Shown piece after piece: positions 16,074-24,724 of a stretch of 49,918 bases of DNA. The notes under the pieces were generated by a model. It made no database searches. It saw only the letters and a list, made by a program, of their open reading frames with translations, and was not told where the DNA came from. The number at the start of each line of letters is the position of its first letter. The stretch's first letter is position 1. This DNA comes from an archaeon (lineage in GTDB: Archaea > Nanobdellota > Nanobdellia > Pacearchaeales > JAPDKA01): assembly GCA_029258825.1 (NCBI GenBank), contig JAPDKA010000007.1:1-49918 (forward strand). The letters run 5' to 3'. Made by a program: the position numbers and the translations under genes.

Positions 16074-16540
16074 AATAATTTATAATTTTCGTACTCCTTT
16101 AGTTTTCTTTTCCATCCTTTGTCTGCAAATTGTCCTATTATCTTTTCGTAAGATTGTTTTTCAAATTTCTTTTCTTTTTTCTTTATTTTTGATAGAACTT
16201 CATCGTAGAACTTGTAATGGGTTCTCTTTAGTAAACTCTCATCCTCTTTTGTTAGGGATAAGCTTTCTAAAAATTCGAAATGATATTTAGCAAGTTCTTC
16301 TCTCAATTTTCTTCCTACATAATGTTTTCCTAATATTTTCTGCGCTTCTTTTTCAAGCTGCTTATATCTTTCTGTCTCTTTTTTTCCTTCTTGCTCCAAA
16401 ATTGTCAATCCTGCAAGAATCTCGAGAATGCGTAAATGTTTGTCTATTTGACTCAGAAATCTTTTTTCTTTTTCACTAAGTACATCTTCATTTGCTTTAA
16501 ATATTGTTTTGACAGTATTTAAAATCTTATAGCCATTCAC
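16070..16540 (-). CDS. 156-aa helical protein of unknown function
   Basis: Not recognised. The protein is rich in Lys, Glu and Leu and appears entirely alpha-helical, with a coiled-coil-like stretch (EKEKRFLSQIDKHLRILEIL, then KETERYKQLEKEAQKIL). It has no cysteines, signal or membrane segment. The start is a GTG; no in-frame ATG lies at the beginning, so the true start is uncertain. The stop overlaps the convergent tatD stop by 4 bases. Confidence 0.55.
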   Translation of the reverse strand: MNGYKILNTVKTIFKANEDVLSEKEKRFLSQIDKHLRILEILAGLTILEQEGKKETERYKQLEKEAQKILGKHYVGRKLREELAKYHFEFLESLSLTKEDESLLKRTHYKFYDEVLSKIKKKEKKFEKQSYEKIIGQFADKGWKRKLKEYENYKLF

Positions 16541-16635
16541 AAGACAGTAAATTGAGTCGGGTTGTGATGAGCTACAGTAATTGCGTATTCTTGTATCTAA
16601 CTTGCTCTTGTTTTTGTTTTTTAGATTTAAACATT

Positions 16636-17385
16636 TTATATAGAAATATATTGTTTCGGCATGTTTTTATATATTTCTGCTATCTCACCAAACTTGCAGG
16701 TTTTGCATGTTGCATCAAGATTTATCCAACCACTAGTATCTTTATATTGTTTTAATGCTTCGTCAAGTTTTATCTGCACATACATATGTTGATAAGTAAG
16801 CACAAACCGAACATCGATGCCAATAGCTGCTTCGAGATTGGCAAGTAGCACAGCAATGTCGTCACAGTCTCCTGCTTTACTTAACAGAGTTTGTTTTGGC
16901 CCTGCAACATATTCATGGCCAACAGGATCGTTAACGTAATCGATATTTTGCTGAACAAAATAGTAAATTGCTTTTGCATAACAAATACGTTTAGCTCTTG
17001 TTTGCTGCTCACACGATTTTTCTGCAATTTCATTTGCTATTTGTTTTATTATAGCATCGTTTGGTATAAAAACTCTAGCTAACTCTTGTTTGTTTATGCT
17101 TTCAACGCTGTTGTTTAGACTGCTGTTTAGCTTCAAAGAATACAGCAATGTGATGCTGTAAATGTCATCATAGCTCACAACTTGTGGCTCGGGATCTAGT
17201 CTAATCTTATTTATTGGTACACTTAATGCAAGTAAGCAAAAAATAATAAACAACGTTATTAATAACTTAAGGAAACTTTTGTTGTAGGTTGGATTTTGGT
17301 TGTTTTCGTTCTGGTTTTGGTCGTTGTTTGTACTTATGGGAATTAGTTCGGTTTCATTTTTTGAATAACATTTTAAATTATTCAT
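16636..17385 (-). CDS. Membrane-anchored transglutaminase-like cysteine protease
   Basis: A 249-aa protein with a polar Asn-rich N-terminus, one membrane span at about residues 39-58, and an extracellular transglutaminase-core domain. The catalytic triad is visible: C174 in KAGDCDDIAVL, H200 in TYQHMYVQI, and D224 in GWINLDATC. Archaeal members of this superfamily are usually predicted peptidases or peptide-modifying enzymes at the cell surface. Two further cysteines (C227 and C230) follow the Asp. A TATA-like TTTTTTATATG is centred about 28 nt before the ATG. It is divergent from the next gene, with about 100 nt between them holding both promoters. Confidence 0.85.
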   Translation of the reverse strand: MNNLKCYSKNETELIPISTNNDQNQNENNQNPTYNKSFLKLLITLFIIFCLLALSVPINKIRLDPEPQVVSYDDIYSITLLYSLKLNSSLNNSVESINKQELARVFIPNDAIIKQIANEIAEKSCEQQTRAKRICYAKAIYYFVQQNIDYVNDPVGHEYVAGPKQTLLSKAGDCDDIAVLLANLEAAIGIDVRFVLTYQHMYVQIKLDEALKQYKDTSGWINLDATCKTCKFGEIAEIYKNMPKQYISI

Positions 17386-17407
17386 TTAATATTGACATAT
17401 TTTCACA

Positions 17408-17418
17408 TATAAAAAATT
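17408..17418 (-). promoter_or_regulatory. TATA box of the transglutaminase-like gene
   Basis: The minus strand reads TTTTTTATATG, centred about 28 nt before the ATG at 17385. Confidence 0.45.
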
Positions 17419-17445
17419 TAAGATACTAATAAAAAAACAACAACA

Positions 17446-17465
17446 ACCGAAAAATTTTTAAATAA
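17446..17465 (+). promoter_or_regulatory. BRE/TATA of the 262-aa gene
   Basis: ACCGAAAA is followed by AATTTTTAAATAA, centred 25 nt before the ATG at 17484. This is the same layout as eS6. Confidence 0.6.
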
Positions 17466-17483
17466 CTAAAGTGCTATTATATA

Positions 17484-18272
17484 ATGGTAAATCTTGATGA
17501 AATATTGGAAAATTTTGGTTTTTATAAATTAACAAATATTTGTGGTAAAAGAATAAATTCTTTAATAGATTCATGTAGTAGAATACTAAAGTTACCTGAA
17601 TATTTTAAATATCAAAAGGCATTACTTATTGTGATTAAAGAGTTGTTTCCTGATTTTGTTTTTGAATATTTTTTTAAGTTCTTATTTTTGACAACTAAAA
17701 AGAAAGAAGGCTTAATAAAAAAACTTAATAATAAAATTAAGGAAATAGATCAATTATTTACGGACATTTCCTCATCCATAACACTACAAGAAATGTTATC
17801 TAGAGTAATAATTGGAGGTTTAGAAAAACAAAAATTAACTTATATGATTGAAAAAATACGGGGTATTGATACTACAAAGATGGATAAAATCTATGAAAAA
17901 CTCCAACGTAATTATAAAATAAAATCTACAATTAATGAATATATAAAGTTATTTGATTTAAATTCAGAATCTTACGAGAATGAAGAAAAGTTATTTAAAT
18001 GCATAGAAAATGCTTTGTACCCTCAAATCAGAAATCATTATACCCGTGAAGAATTTAGGAGTTATCTTGGCAAGATTAAAGAAATATCAGATTTTGATCA
18101 AATAGATGTAGAAGGAATAGGTGTTTGTAATGTCGCAACATTTTTAGCTTCGAAATTCCTAGACAATGAAACAGTTTTATGGGTGGCAAATACTTGTATA
18201 TTGCCAAAAATATCAAAAGTCATACTTGCTAATTATAACATTCAATGGGCTAAGGAGATATGGAAAAAATGA
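17484..18272 (+). CDS. 262-aa protein of unknown function
   Basis: Not recognised. It is a predominantly helical protein rich in Lys, Ile, Leu, Asn and Phe, with a hydrophobic patch around residues 48-68 (LLIVIKELFPDFVFEYFFKF) too irregular to be a clear membrane span. No cysteine pattern or catalytic motif stands out. The gene is visibly more AT-rich than its neighbours, suggesting recent origin or transfer. Its promoter fixes the start at 17484. The Ca2+-ATPase gene begins 43 nt after the stop with a TATA box of its own. Confidence 0.6.
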   Translation: MVNLDEILENFGFYKLTNICGKRINSLIDSCSRILKLPEYFKYQKALLIVIKELFPDFVFEYFFKFLFLTTKKKEGLIKKLNNKIKEIDQLFTDISSSITLQEMLSRVIIGGLEKQKLTYMIEKIRGIDTTKMDKIYEKLQRNYKIKSTINEYIKLFDLNSESYENEEKLFKCIENALYPQIRNHYTREEFRSYLGKIKEISDFDQIDVEGIGVCNVATFLASKFLDNETVLWVANTCILPKISKVILANYNIQWAKEIWKK

Positions 18273-18285
18273 AAAAATACCAAAA

Positions 18286-18296
18286 TTTTTTATATT
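18286..18296 (+). promoter_or_regulatory. TATA box of the Ca2+-ATPase gene
   Basis: TTTTTTATATT is centred 25 nt before the ATG at 18316. It supports that start and excludes the longer open frame that overlaps the preceding gene. Confidence 0.55.
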
Positions 18297-18315
18297 GCAT
18301 ATATGTTTAATTTTA

Positions 18316-20997
18316 ATGCAGCAAGCAAAGCAAATACAAAAAGAGGCTATACTTGACAAAGAAAAGTTAATGCAGATTCAGTGGCATGCGTTAAGCGTTG
18401 ATGAGGTATTAAAATTGCTTAACACAAACAAGTCTGGATTAACAGAAGAACAAGCACTAAAACGTCTTGAGTTTTATGGTAAGAACGAGATTAAAGAAAA
18501 ACAAATTAGTGCTGCAAAAATTTTTTTTAGACAATTCAATTCTATACTCATTTATATCTTATTATTCGCTAGTTTTATTGCAGCATTCTTACAGCATTGG
18601 ATAGATTTTAGCGTTATACTTGCGATAGTTGTTATCAATGGCATTCTAGGTTTTGTGCAGGAATATAAAGCAGAAAAAGCAATACAAAAGTTAAAGCAAC
18701 TGTTACAGCCATCAGTACTAGTTAAACGGAATGGGAAAGTGCAAAAAATTAATGCTAGTTTGCTCGTTCCAGGCGACATAATCTTGCTTCAAGCTGGAGA
18801 CAAAGTAATGGCAGATTGTAGGTTAATTGAAGTTAATGATCTAATGACAAATGATGCAAGCTTAACTGGTGAAAGCATGCCTCAACAAAAGTTTGTTCAT
18901 CCTGTTGATGCGCACACAGCACTTGCAGATCGCGATAATATGGTGTGGCAAGGTACAGAGGTTGTAAATGGTAAAGGTGTTGGTGTTGTAATTGCAACAA
19001 ATGGTTTAACACAGTACGGTAAGATTGCAAGCATGATAGCGAGAACAGAGACGAAAACACCATTACAGGTTAAACTTGAAAGGTTTTCAAAAAAACTTGG
19101 CATTCTTGTGATTATCATGGCCGTATTGTTCTTTCTTGTTGGTTGGCTTAACAATCTTGGTTTGCTTAACACTTTCTTGACAGCAATAAGTTTAGCTGTT
19201 GCTGCCGTGCCAGAAGGTCTGCCAGCAGTCGTAACAATCGCTTTGGCTATAGCGCTTAATAGAATGTTGAAAGTTAACACATTAATTAGAAAACTGCCAG
19301 CAGCTGAAGGCTTAGGTAGTGTTACTGCCATTTGCGTTGATAAAACAGGAACAATAACTACAGAAGAAATGACAGCACGCAAAGTAGTTACTGCAGCTAA
19401 AACCTATGAAGTGAGCGGTAGCGGCTTTAATAAACAAGGCTACTTGCTTTATAACGGGAAGCAAATAAAATTTGATAATGAAAATCTGACAAATTCTGAA
19501 GTTGAACTTTATTTGCTGCTTAAGGCATGTTTGCTATGCAATAATGCGGATGCTGAACAACAACTTGGTGATCCGACAGAACTAGCATTAAAGTATCTTG
19601 CTTATAAAGCAGGATTAACAGAAAGCATGTTGCAAGAAAAACGTATTGTTGAATTTCCTTTTACCCCCTCACGTAAGATGATGTCTGTAATCGTTGAAAG
19701 CGAACAACAAAAATTTGTTTATGCTAAGGGAGCACCAGAAAAAATATTAGAGTTATGTACTACATTCATGCAAGATAGCAAAATAATGCCGTTCACAAGA
19801 ATAAAAAAACAAGAATTGCTTAACAATTACAAAGAACTTGCAATGAATGGTTATAGAGTTATCGCTCTTGCATTTAAACCAATCTCTTATGTGCTAAAAC
19901 AGAAAATTGCGGAATCTAGCTTGACATTTTTAGGATTTGTAGCTATCTATGACCCTCCAAAACAAGATGTGGCTAGTGCTATCGAGGCATGTAAGCACGC
20001 TGGTATTAAAGTTTTTATGATAACAGGAGATAGCAGCTTGACAGCATTAAGTATAGCAAATCAAGTGGGTTTACAGGGCAAGGCAATTGAAGGAAGCGAG
20101 CTGGATAACTTAACTATTGAACAACTTGCAATAAAAATAAAGCAAGGGTTAAGAATATTTGCAAGAACAACACCAGAACAAAAATTGAAAATTATTGACG
20201 CTTTAAAAAAGAACGGCGAGATCGTTGCAATGTTTGGTGACGGTATTAACGATGCTCCCGCATTAAAAAAAGCTGACATCGGCGTTGCAATGGGTAAAAG
20301 AGGTACTGAAGTAACGAAAGAAGTGGCTGACATAATTATTCTTGACGATAACCTTGCTAGTATGGTTGAAGGTATAAAACAAGGCAGGACTGTCAATGAT
20401 AATATAAAAAAGTTTGTGAATTATTTGCTTACCTGTAATATAGCTGAAGTGCTAATAGTTTTTATACTCTCGTTATTCAGAAAGCTTGCTTTGCTGCCAT
20501 CTCAAATTTTGTGGATAAATTTGTTGACTGATGGCCTACCAGCAGTTGCTCTTGCTGCAGACCCTTCAAATCCTAATATAATGTATAGAAAAGCAAAAAA
20601 ACAAGAAATACTTGATAGGCAATTGCTCTGGCTAATTTTTGGAATAGGTATCAAAAAAGCGGCATTGCTTATTACTGTTTATCTAGTTAGCATTGCTGTT
20701 TTTCCGATGTATGCTAATACAATCTTATTTACTTCAGTAGTGCTTTATGAATTTAATAGAATTTTTGTTATAAGAATGACAGAAAAATTAAGGTTATTTT
20801 GCAATAAGTGGTTAAATCTTTCTATAGCATTGTCCGTTGCTTTACAATTAATACTGCTTTACTCACCTTTTGGAAGTTTATTCCATGTTTATCCTTTATT
20901 GCCTGTACATTGGATATTTATCATAGCCATTTTGGTTATCGGATTTATTAGCTCTTATTTAGTTACAAAAGTCATACTTAAATATATCCACGAATAA
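18316..20997 (+). CDS. P2A-type Ca2+-transporting ATPase
   Basis: An 893-aa P-type ATPase. The actuator loop has LTGESMP, the phosphorylation site is CVDKTGTIT, and the hinge is MFGDGINDAPALKKADIGVAMG. Ca2+ ligands of the SERCA type are preserved: AVPEGLPAVVT in M4, TCNIAEV in M5 (Asn and Glu), and LWINLLTDGLPA in M6 (Asn, Thr and Asp). A Glu in YEFN of a later span could match the M8 ligand. This predicts Ca2+ export at the expense of ATP. The N-terminal WHALSVDEVL is the usual cation-ATPase N domain. A cation exchanger gene follows 64 nt downstream, so the two may share a role in keeping cytosolic Ca2+ low. Confidence 0.92.
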   Translation: MQQAKQIQKEAILDKEKLMQIQWHALSVDEVLKLLNTNKSGLTEEQALKRLEFYGKNEIKEKQISAAKIFFRQFNSILIYILLFASFIAAFLQHWIDFSVILAIVVINGILGFVQEYKAEKAIQKLKQLLQPSVLVKRNGKVQKINASLLVPGDIILLQAGDKVMADCRLIEVNDLMTNDASLTGESMPQQKFVHPVDAHTALADRDNMVWQGTEVVNGKGVGVVIATNGLTQYGKIASMIARTETKTPLQVKLERFSKKLGILVIIMAVLFFLVGWLNNLGLLNTFLTAISLAVAAVPEGLPAVVTIALAIALNRMLKVNTLIRKLPAAEGLGSVTAICVDKTGTITTEEMTARKVVTAAKTYEVSGSGFNKQGYLLYNGKQIKFDNENLTNSEVELYLLLKACLLCNNADAEQQLGDPTELALKYLAYKAGLTESMLQEKRIVEFPFTPSRKMMSVIVESEQQKFVYAKGAPEKILELCTTFMQDSKIMPFTRIKKQELLNNYKELAMNGYRVIALAFKPISYVLKQKIAESSLTFLGFVAIYDPPKQDVASAIEACKHAGIKVFMITGDSSLTALSIANQVGLQGKAIEGSELDNLTIEQLAIKIKQGLRIFARTTPEQKLKIIDALKKNGEIVAMFGDGINDAPALKKADIGVAMGKRGTEVTKEVADIIILDDNLASMVEGIKQGRTVNDNIKKFVNYLLTCNIAEVLIVFILSLFRKLALLPSQILWINLLTDGLPAVALAADPSNPNIMYRKAKKQEILDRQLLWLIFGIGIKKAALLITVYLVSIAVFPMYANTILFTSVVLYEFNRIFVIRMTEKLRLFCNKWLNLSIALSVALQLILLYSPFGSLFHVYPLLPVHWIFIIAILVIGFISSYLVTKVILKYIHE

Positions 20998-21061
20998 AAA
21001 AGAGGAAAAATAAAAGAAAAGAATAAAAACAAAATAAAAAACTGCAAGGCGAAACCGTAAG

Positions 21062-22018
21062 ATGAATATTTGGTTTACAGCGTTAATGTTTGTAATTTCA
21101 GCATTTGCATTGGGTTTTGCTGGTATTTATGCTGTGAAGTGTCTTATTAGGGTAGCACAAGCATTAAAATTAGGTACATTCATTGTCGCATTTTTGCTTG
21201 GTGCTGTTGCTACATCACTACCAGAATTGTTTATTTCTATTCACGCATCATTGCTTGGTAGATCTGCAATAGTGTTTGGTAATCTTATCGGTTCAACTAT
21301 TCTTGACTTAACACTTGTTGCAGGTATAACCATCATCTTTGCTCGAGGCATTAAAGTAAAACAAAAAACTATAAGGCAAGATGCTTTATGGATGTTTGGT
21401 TTTGTTTTGCTTAGCATTGTGTTGTTCGCTATTGATAAAAGCATAGACAGAATTGATGCTGTAGTGTTGTTGTGTACACTAGCCATATACATTCGCTATT
21501 TAGCAAAACATAGAAAAGAGTTCAAGTATGTGTTGGAAGATAAGGTAAAAGCAAAGCAACTAGCTATTTCTAGTAGCGGTTTAGTATTTTTTGCTTTTAT
21601 GCTTTATTATGCTGCACGGTTTACAGTTTACTATGCAGGAGAACTTGCATTGAGTTTAGGTTTTAGTGAAATTCTTATAGCATTATTTTTCGTTTCATTT
21701 GGCACTTCTCTGCCTGAACTTGTGTTCGAATTGCGTAGTATTGCAATAAAAACGAAAGACATCGCGTTAGGTGATATGATGGGTAGTGTTATTGCCAATA
21801 TGGTACTAATTATGGCAATATCTGCATTGATTAGACCAATCCGCATTATAGACGGAGTAAGTTTTATAGCATTATTCTTTTGTGTACTTACTACTTACAT
21901 GTTTGTCACATTTTTGTTTTCTGCACAAAAGCTTGATGTGATGGAAGGCATAGCTTTAATAATGCTTTATCTTTTATTTATTATGCTTGAGTTTTACCTT
22001 GGTGGTATGATGGTATAA
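21062..22018 (+). CDS. CaCA-family Ca2+/cation antiporter
   Basis: A 318-aa integral membrane protein with about ten hydrophobic segments. Two inverted alpha-repeats are visible: ATSLPELF then GNLIGSTILD, and FGTSLPELVFE then GDMMGSVIAN. These hold the ion-binding Ser/Thr-Pro-Glu residues of Na+/Ca2+ or H+/Ca2+ exchangers (YrbG and NCX_Mj type). In repeat 1 the residue matching Asn of the GSN..N motif is Asp, so ion preference may differ. The gene follows the Ca2+-ATPase on the same strand after an A-rich spacer, suggesting joint Ca2+ homeostasis. Confidence 0.9.
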   Translation: MNIWFTALMFVISAFALGFAGIYAVKCLIRVAQALKLGTFIVAFLLGAVATSLPELFISIHASLLGRSAIVFGNLIGSTILDLTLVAGITIIFARGIKVKQKTIRQDALWMFGFVLLSIVLFAIDKSIDRIDAVVLLCTLAIYIRYLAKHRKEFKYVLEDKVKAKQLAISSSGLVFFAFMLYYAARFTVYYAGELALSLGFSEILIALFFVSFGTSLPELVFELRSIAIKTKDIALGDMMGSVIANMVLIMAISALIRPIRIIDGVSFIALFFCVLTTYMFVTFLFSAQKLDVMEGIALIMLYLLFIMLEFYLGGMMV

Positions 22019-22059
22019 AGAGAAATAACAAAAAGAAATAAAAAATAAAAATAGAAAAA

Positions 22060-22422
22060 ATGAAATTGCTTCCAAGCTGGAGGGAAAAACGCTACTATAT
22101 GTTAGTTAAATTTGAAAATCAACTTTGCAAAGAAAAAGAACTAATACAGCATATTAACAATTTTCTTGGTTATATTAATGCTGCAAAAGCAGGTGTTATG
22201 TTGGTTAAAGTCAAACTTAATGAAAAAAAAAGTAAAGTAAAAAATAAAAGCAAAACAACACAAAAGCAGCCAGCAAATCTAGTTGTATTGAGCATTAATA
22301 GAAAGTTTGTCAATCAAGCGAGAGCAGCTTTAACAATGTTGAACAGCATACATTGTATCTATGTTTCTGGAAGTTTGAAAAAAATAAAGGAAAAAATAAG
22401 GGAGAGTTATGCTATAAAATGA
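22060..22422 (+). CDS. rnp2: RNase P protein component 2 (Pop5/Rpp14 family)
   Basis: A 120-aa protein subunit of ribonuclease P, which matures tRNA 5' ends. The family start LPSWREKRYYMLVKF, the central VKV strand and the terminal CIYVSGSLKKIKEKIRE match Pop5. A Lys-rich insertion (about residues 52-68) precedes VVLSINRKF. An A-rich leader precedes the ATG. The stop TGA overlaps the ATG of the next gene (ATGA), so the two are translationally coupled. Confidence 0.82.
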   Translation: MKLLPSWREKRYYMLVKFENQLCKEKELIQHINNFLGYINAAKAGVMLVKVKLNEKKSKVKNKSKTTQKQPANLVVLSINRKFVNQARAALTMLNSIHCIYVSGSLKKIKEKIRESYAIK

Positions 22423-23156
22423 TTATAAGCTTTTTTGAAGAATTTCCAAGTTTAAAAGCATTGAAAAAACTAAAGCTTATAAAATCACGTACAAAGCTTT
22501 TTATCGCTGCTCATTCTGTTAAAGAATTCTATTATTGGAAAGAATTAGCATTAAGTTTTAAGCCAAATATACAATGCATATATTGGCCCGTATTGAGCAA
22601 AAGCAAGGGGTATTGGATAAGCGAATATGCAAGCTATACAAGCTTAAAGAAACTATTTAATGAAATCGAATCAGCAATGAAAAAGGATAAGCAATTGTAT
22701 GTTATGCTAGATATAGAAAAACCAATACTTTGGCCTTGGTTGTTCGTCATCAATTTTTTTACAAAAAATAAAGCAGCAAGACTTATTGAAAATTTTATAC
22801 ATAAAAACAGATCAAGACTTTATGTTTGCATTTCTCATTTGGGTTTAAGTGGTAACCATCTACAATATATACCAAAACAAAGATGTATTATAATGGTTTA
22901 TACATCATTTTGGAAATTACCATTCAATAAAAAGATGGAAAAATTTAAGCGAATTTGCAATAAACATAAGTCAAGCATAATTGCACTTGGTTGTATAGCA
23001 AAAGGTATAGTAGGGTTTGAACCATTGTTAAGTTCTAATGAGCTTAAAATGGAACTCAAAATAGCAAAAGATTTTGGTGTTAAGCATGTGATCATTTACA
23101 GGTTAGCTGGAGTAAATAGCAGTTTAGCAAACATCATAAATAAATTTAACAAATAG
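22419..23156 (+). CDS. 245-aa protein coupled to rnp2, TIM-barrel-like pattern
   Basis: Not firmly recognised. The start ATG overlaps the rnp2 stop (ATGA). The sequence alternates short strands and helices: KLFIAAHSV, IQCIYWPVL, LYVMLDIEKP, SRLYVCISH, RCIIMVYTSFW, IIALGCIAKG and HVIIYRLAGVN. That gives seven or eight strand-like units and is compatible with a (beta/alpha)8 barrel. In some archaea rnp2 is next to rnp3 (Rpp30, a PHP-type barrel), so a very diverged Rnp3 is possible, but I do not see Rpp30 motifs. LDIEKP could hold acidic active-site residues of another hydrolase type. Function is left open. Confidence 0.6.
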   Translation: MIISFFEEFPSLKALKKLKLIKSRTKLFIAAHSVKEFYYWKELALSFKPNIQCIYWPVLSKSKGYWISEYASYTSLKKLFNEIESAMKKDKQLYVMLDIEKPILWPWLFVINFFTKNKAARLIENFIHKNRSRLYVCISHLGLSGNHLQYIPKQRCIIMVYTSFWKLPFNKKMEKFKRICNKHKSSIIALGCIAKGIVGFEPLLSSNELKMELKIAKDFGVKHVIIYRLAGVNSSLANIINKFNK

Positions 23157-23175
23157 CAATATCTAATTTTAATAT

Positions 23176-23814
23176 CTAATTATTTTCCTTTTTTACTTCT
23201 CCTCTAGGTTTTGTTTCAGTAAATACCTCTGCACTAAATCTATAAATAACCACACCTTGTTGCTTCCAACAATCTTTATTTAATCCTGCTTTCCAACATG
23301 TTTGTTGAACAAACTGCTTGCTATCCCATTTATACTCTGTTGCTACCTGAGGCAACAATAAACCAGAATAAAATCCACTTTCAATAATTAAGCCATGTTT
23401 TCCTATTTCAATTTTTTTAAGCAATGCTTTTTCTTGCTTTTCAGTTTGTATTGCTTCATCTGCTGTCTTTATTATTTCTGGTTGGCTCAAAACAGAAATT
23501 TCAATAGTGATGTTGTCTAATTCTTCCTGTGTTAAAGGAACAAATCTTGGATCATTGAATGCTGCAGCAAGTGCAGCTTGCTGCACTGTTTGCCATAATG
23601 GTAAATTACTATGTACAAAACCTATACAACCGCGTAATTTTCCAGACGGCCACTCATTTAATGTTACAAATATCCCATTATGTTGATTTAGCTCAGAAAT
23701 TATCTTTGCTTTTGCTTCAACATGGCTTAGCAATTCTTGCCATCTCGCATCAAACCTGGCAAGTATCGCTAATCTTGCTAACCTTATGAGCAGTGCTGCA
23801 TGCTTAGTTTGCAT
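23176..23814 (-). CDS. AMMECR1 domain protein
   Basis: A 212-aa AMMECR1/TIGR00296 family protein. The hallmark LRGCIGF lies near residue 60, followed by QAALAAAFNDPRFVPLT and ITIEISVLSQPE. A second half contains GKHGLIIESG and GLLLPQVATEYKWD with FVQQTCWKAGL. The family is universal in archaea and eukaryotes with no settled function; a role near the MEMO family or in nucleic-acid/ribosome biology has been suggested. The ending has a short charged tail. A TATA-like box lies about 25 nt upstream and the gene is divergent from its neighbour. Confidence 0.93.
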   Translation of the reverse strand: MQTKHAALLIRLARLAILARFDARWQELLSHVEAKAKIISELNQHNGIFVTLNEWPSGKLRGCIGFVHSNLPLWQTVQQAALAAAFNDPRFVPLTQEELDNITIEISVLSQPEIIKTADEAIQTEKQEKALLKKIEIGKHGLIIESGFYSGLLLPQVATEYKWDSKQFVQQTCWKAGLNKDCWKQQGVVIYRFSAEVFTETKPRGEVKKENN

Positions 23815-23832
23815 GCATTTTTATTTTATTTA

Positions 23833-23843
23833 ATTTTTAAATT
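23833..23843 (-). promoter_or_regulatory. TATA box of the AMMECR1 gene
   Basis: The minus strand reads TTTAAAAATTA here, about 24 nt before the ATG at 23814. Confidence 0.45.
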
Positions 23844-23869
23844 ATTTTGCAACCACTAAAAAATAGTTA

Positions 23870-23881
23870 ACTTTTTAAATG
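23870..23881 (+). promoter_or_regulatory. TATA box of the nitrilase-like gene
   Basis: ACTTTTTAAATG is centred 25 nt before the ATG at 23901. Confidence 0.5.
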
Positions 23882-23900
23882 TGAAATGTTATGGTAATTC

Positions 23901-24692
23901 ATGAAAGCTGTAAAAAACTTAGAAATTATAACAAAAAATGAATCCGAGTTAGGTCAATTTAAAAACCAAGACAAAACGAAAAACAGCATAAAGTTAGCAT
24001 TTCTATTACCAACCAAAGAGTATCAAAATTATGATTATTCTGATTTCTGTCAACTATTTCAATCTATTATGAAAGAGTTAGATAAAGATACAGATATTTT
24101 CATATTCTATTCGGATTATTGGAAAGAATCGCCAATGAGTAAAAAAGAATTAGAGGATTATTTAAATAAGCTCAATGAATATATAAGAAAAACTAATAAA
24201 GAATTGCTCGTTATTCCAGGCAGTATTTTTTATGAAGAAAAAGAATGTTTATTTTCATTAACACCAATCATATATCGAGACCAAGCACTTTTGTATTATA
24301 TGCAAACAAGATGGAAAGATCAATTTGATTTAGGAGAAAAACTAAACTTAACTGCTTGCAATGGAAATCAAAAAGGCATATTTATATGGAAAGGGTGGAA
24401 AATTGGAATTGAAAAATGTCGTGATCATGGCATGGGAAAATTAAAGGAACATTGCGAGCCTGTCGATCTTCATTTAATTTTGGCTTCAGGTCTCGGAGGA
24501 ATATATTGGAGAAACGTATGTGTAACTCAAGGATATGTAGTTTTTTATGATAATTTAAAAAATGGAAAAAATAGCATAGAGGTTATTAAAGTATCTAAAG
24601 TTGATCCAGACATTTTAAATCCAAAGTTTACAGCAAAAAAGGTAAAATTAGTAATTAAGGATAAAGTTGCTTATGCGACCATTAAAAAATAA
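23901..24692 (+). CDS. Possible divergent nitrilase-fold (carbon-nitrogen hydrolase-like) protein
   Basis: A 263-aa protein. From residue 30 on, the strand pattern IKLAFLLPTKEY, DIFIFYSDYW, ELLVIPGSIFYEE, TPIIYRDQALLYY, KGIFIWKGWKIGIEKCRDH and VDLHLILASGL follows the nitrilase fold. C173 in GIEKCRDH sits where the catalytic Cys of nitrilases is found, and lysines around residues 138-147 could fill the Lys role. The catalytic Glu is not obvious. The first 29 residues look like a charged extension. No neighbour suggests a substrate. The gene is strongly AT-rich. An enzyme of this fold is plausible, but it may be inactive or a different family. Confidence 0.5.
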   Translation: MKAVKNLEIITKNESELGQFKNQDKTKNSIKLAFLLPTKEYQNYDYSDFCQLFQSIMKELDKDTDIFIFYSDYWKESPMSKKELEDYLNKLNEYIRKTNKELLVIPGSIFYEEKECLFSLTPIIYRDQALLYYMQTRWKDQFDLGEKLNLTACNGNQKGIFIWKGWKIGIEKCRDHGMGKLKEHCEPVDLHLILASGLGGIYWRNVCVTQGYVVFYDNLKNGKNSIEVIKVSKVDPDILNPKFTAKKVKLVIKDKVAYATIKK

Positions 24693-24704
24693 AATTTTTA
24701 AATT
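24693..24704 (+). promoter_or_regulatory. TATA box of the PlsY-fusion gene
   Basis: AATTTTTAAATT is centred 26 nt before the ATG at 24725. It overlaps the end of the preceding gene's 3' region. Confidence 0.5.
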
Positions 24705-24724
24705 CATAAATTTTTGGTAATTTA

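Noticed and set aside
18166..18315. Longer Ca2+-ATPase start overlapping the 262-aa gene
   Set aside because: The TATA box at 18286-18296 and the family start support the ATG at 18316.
22419..23156. Assigning the gene after rnp2 as Rnp3/Rpp30
   Set aside because: The gene order allows it, but I could not see Rpp30 motifs, so the protein is left unassigned.
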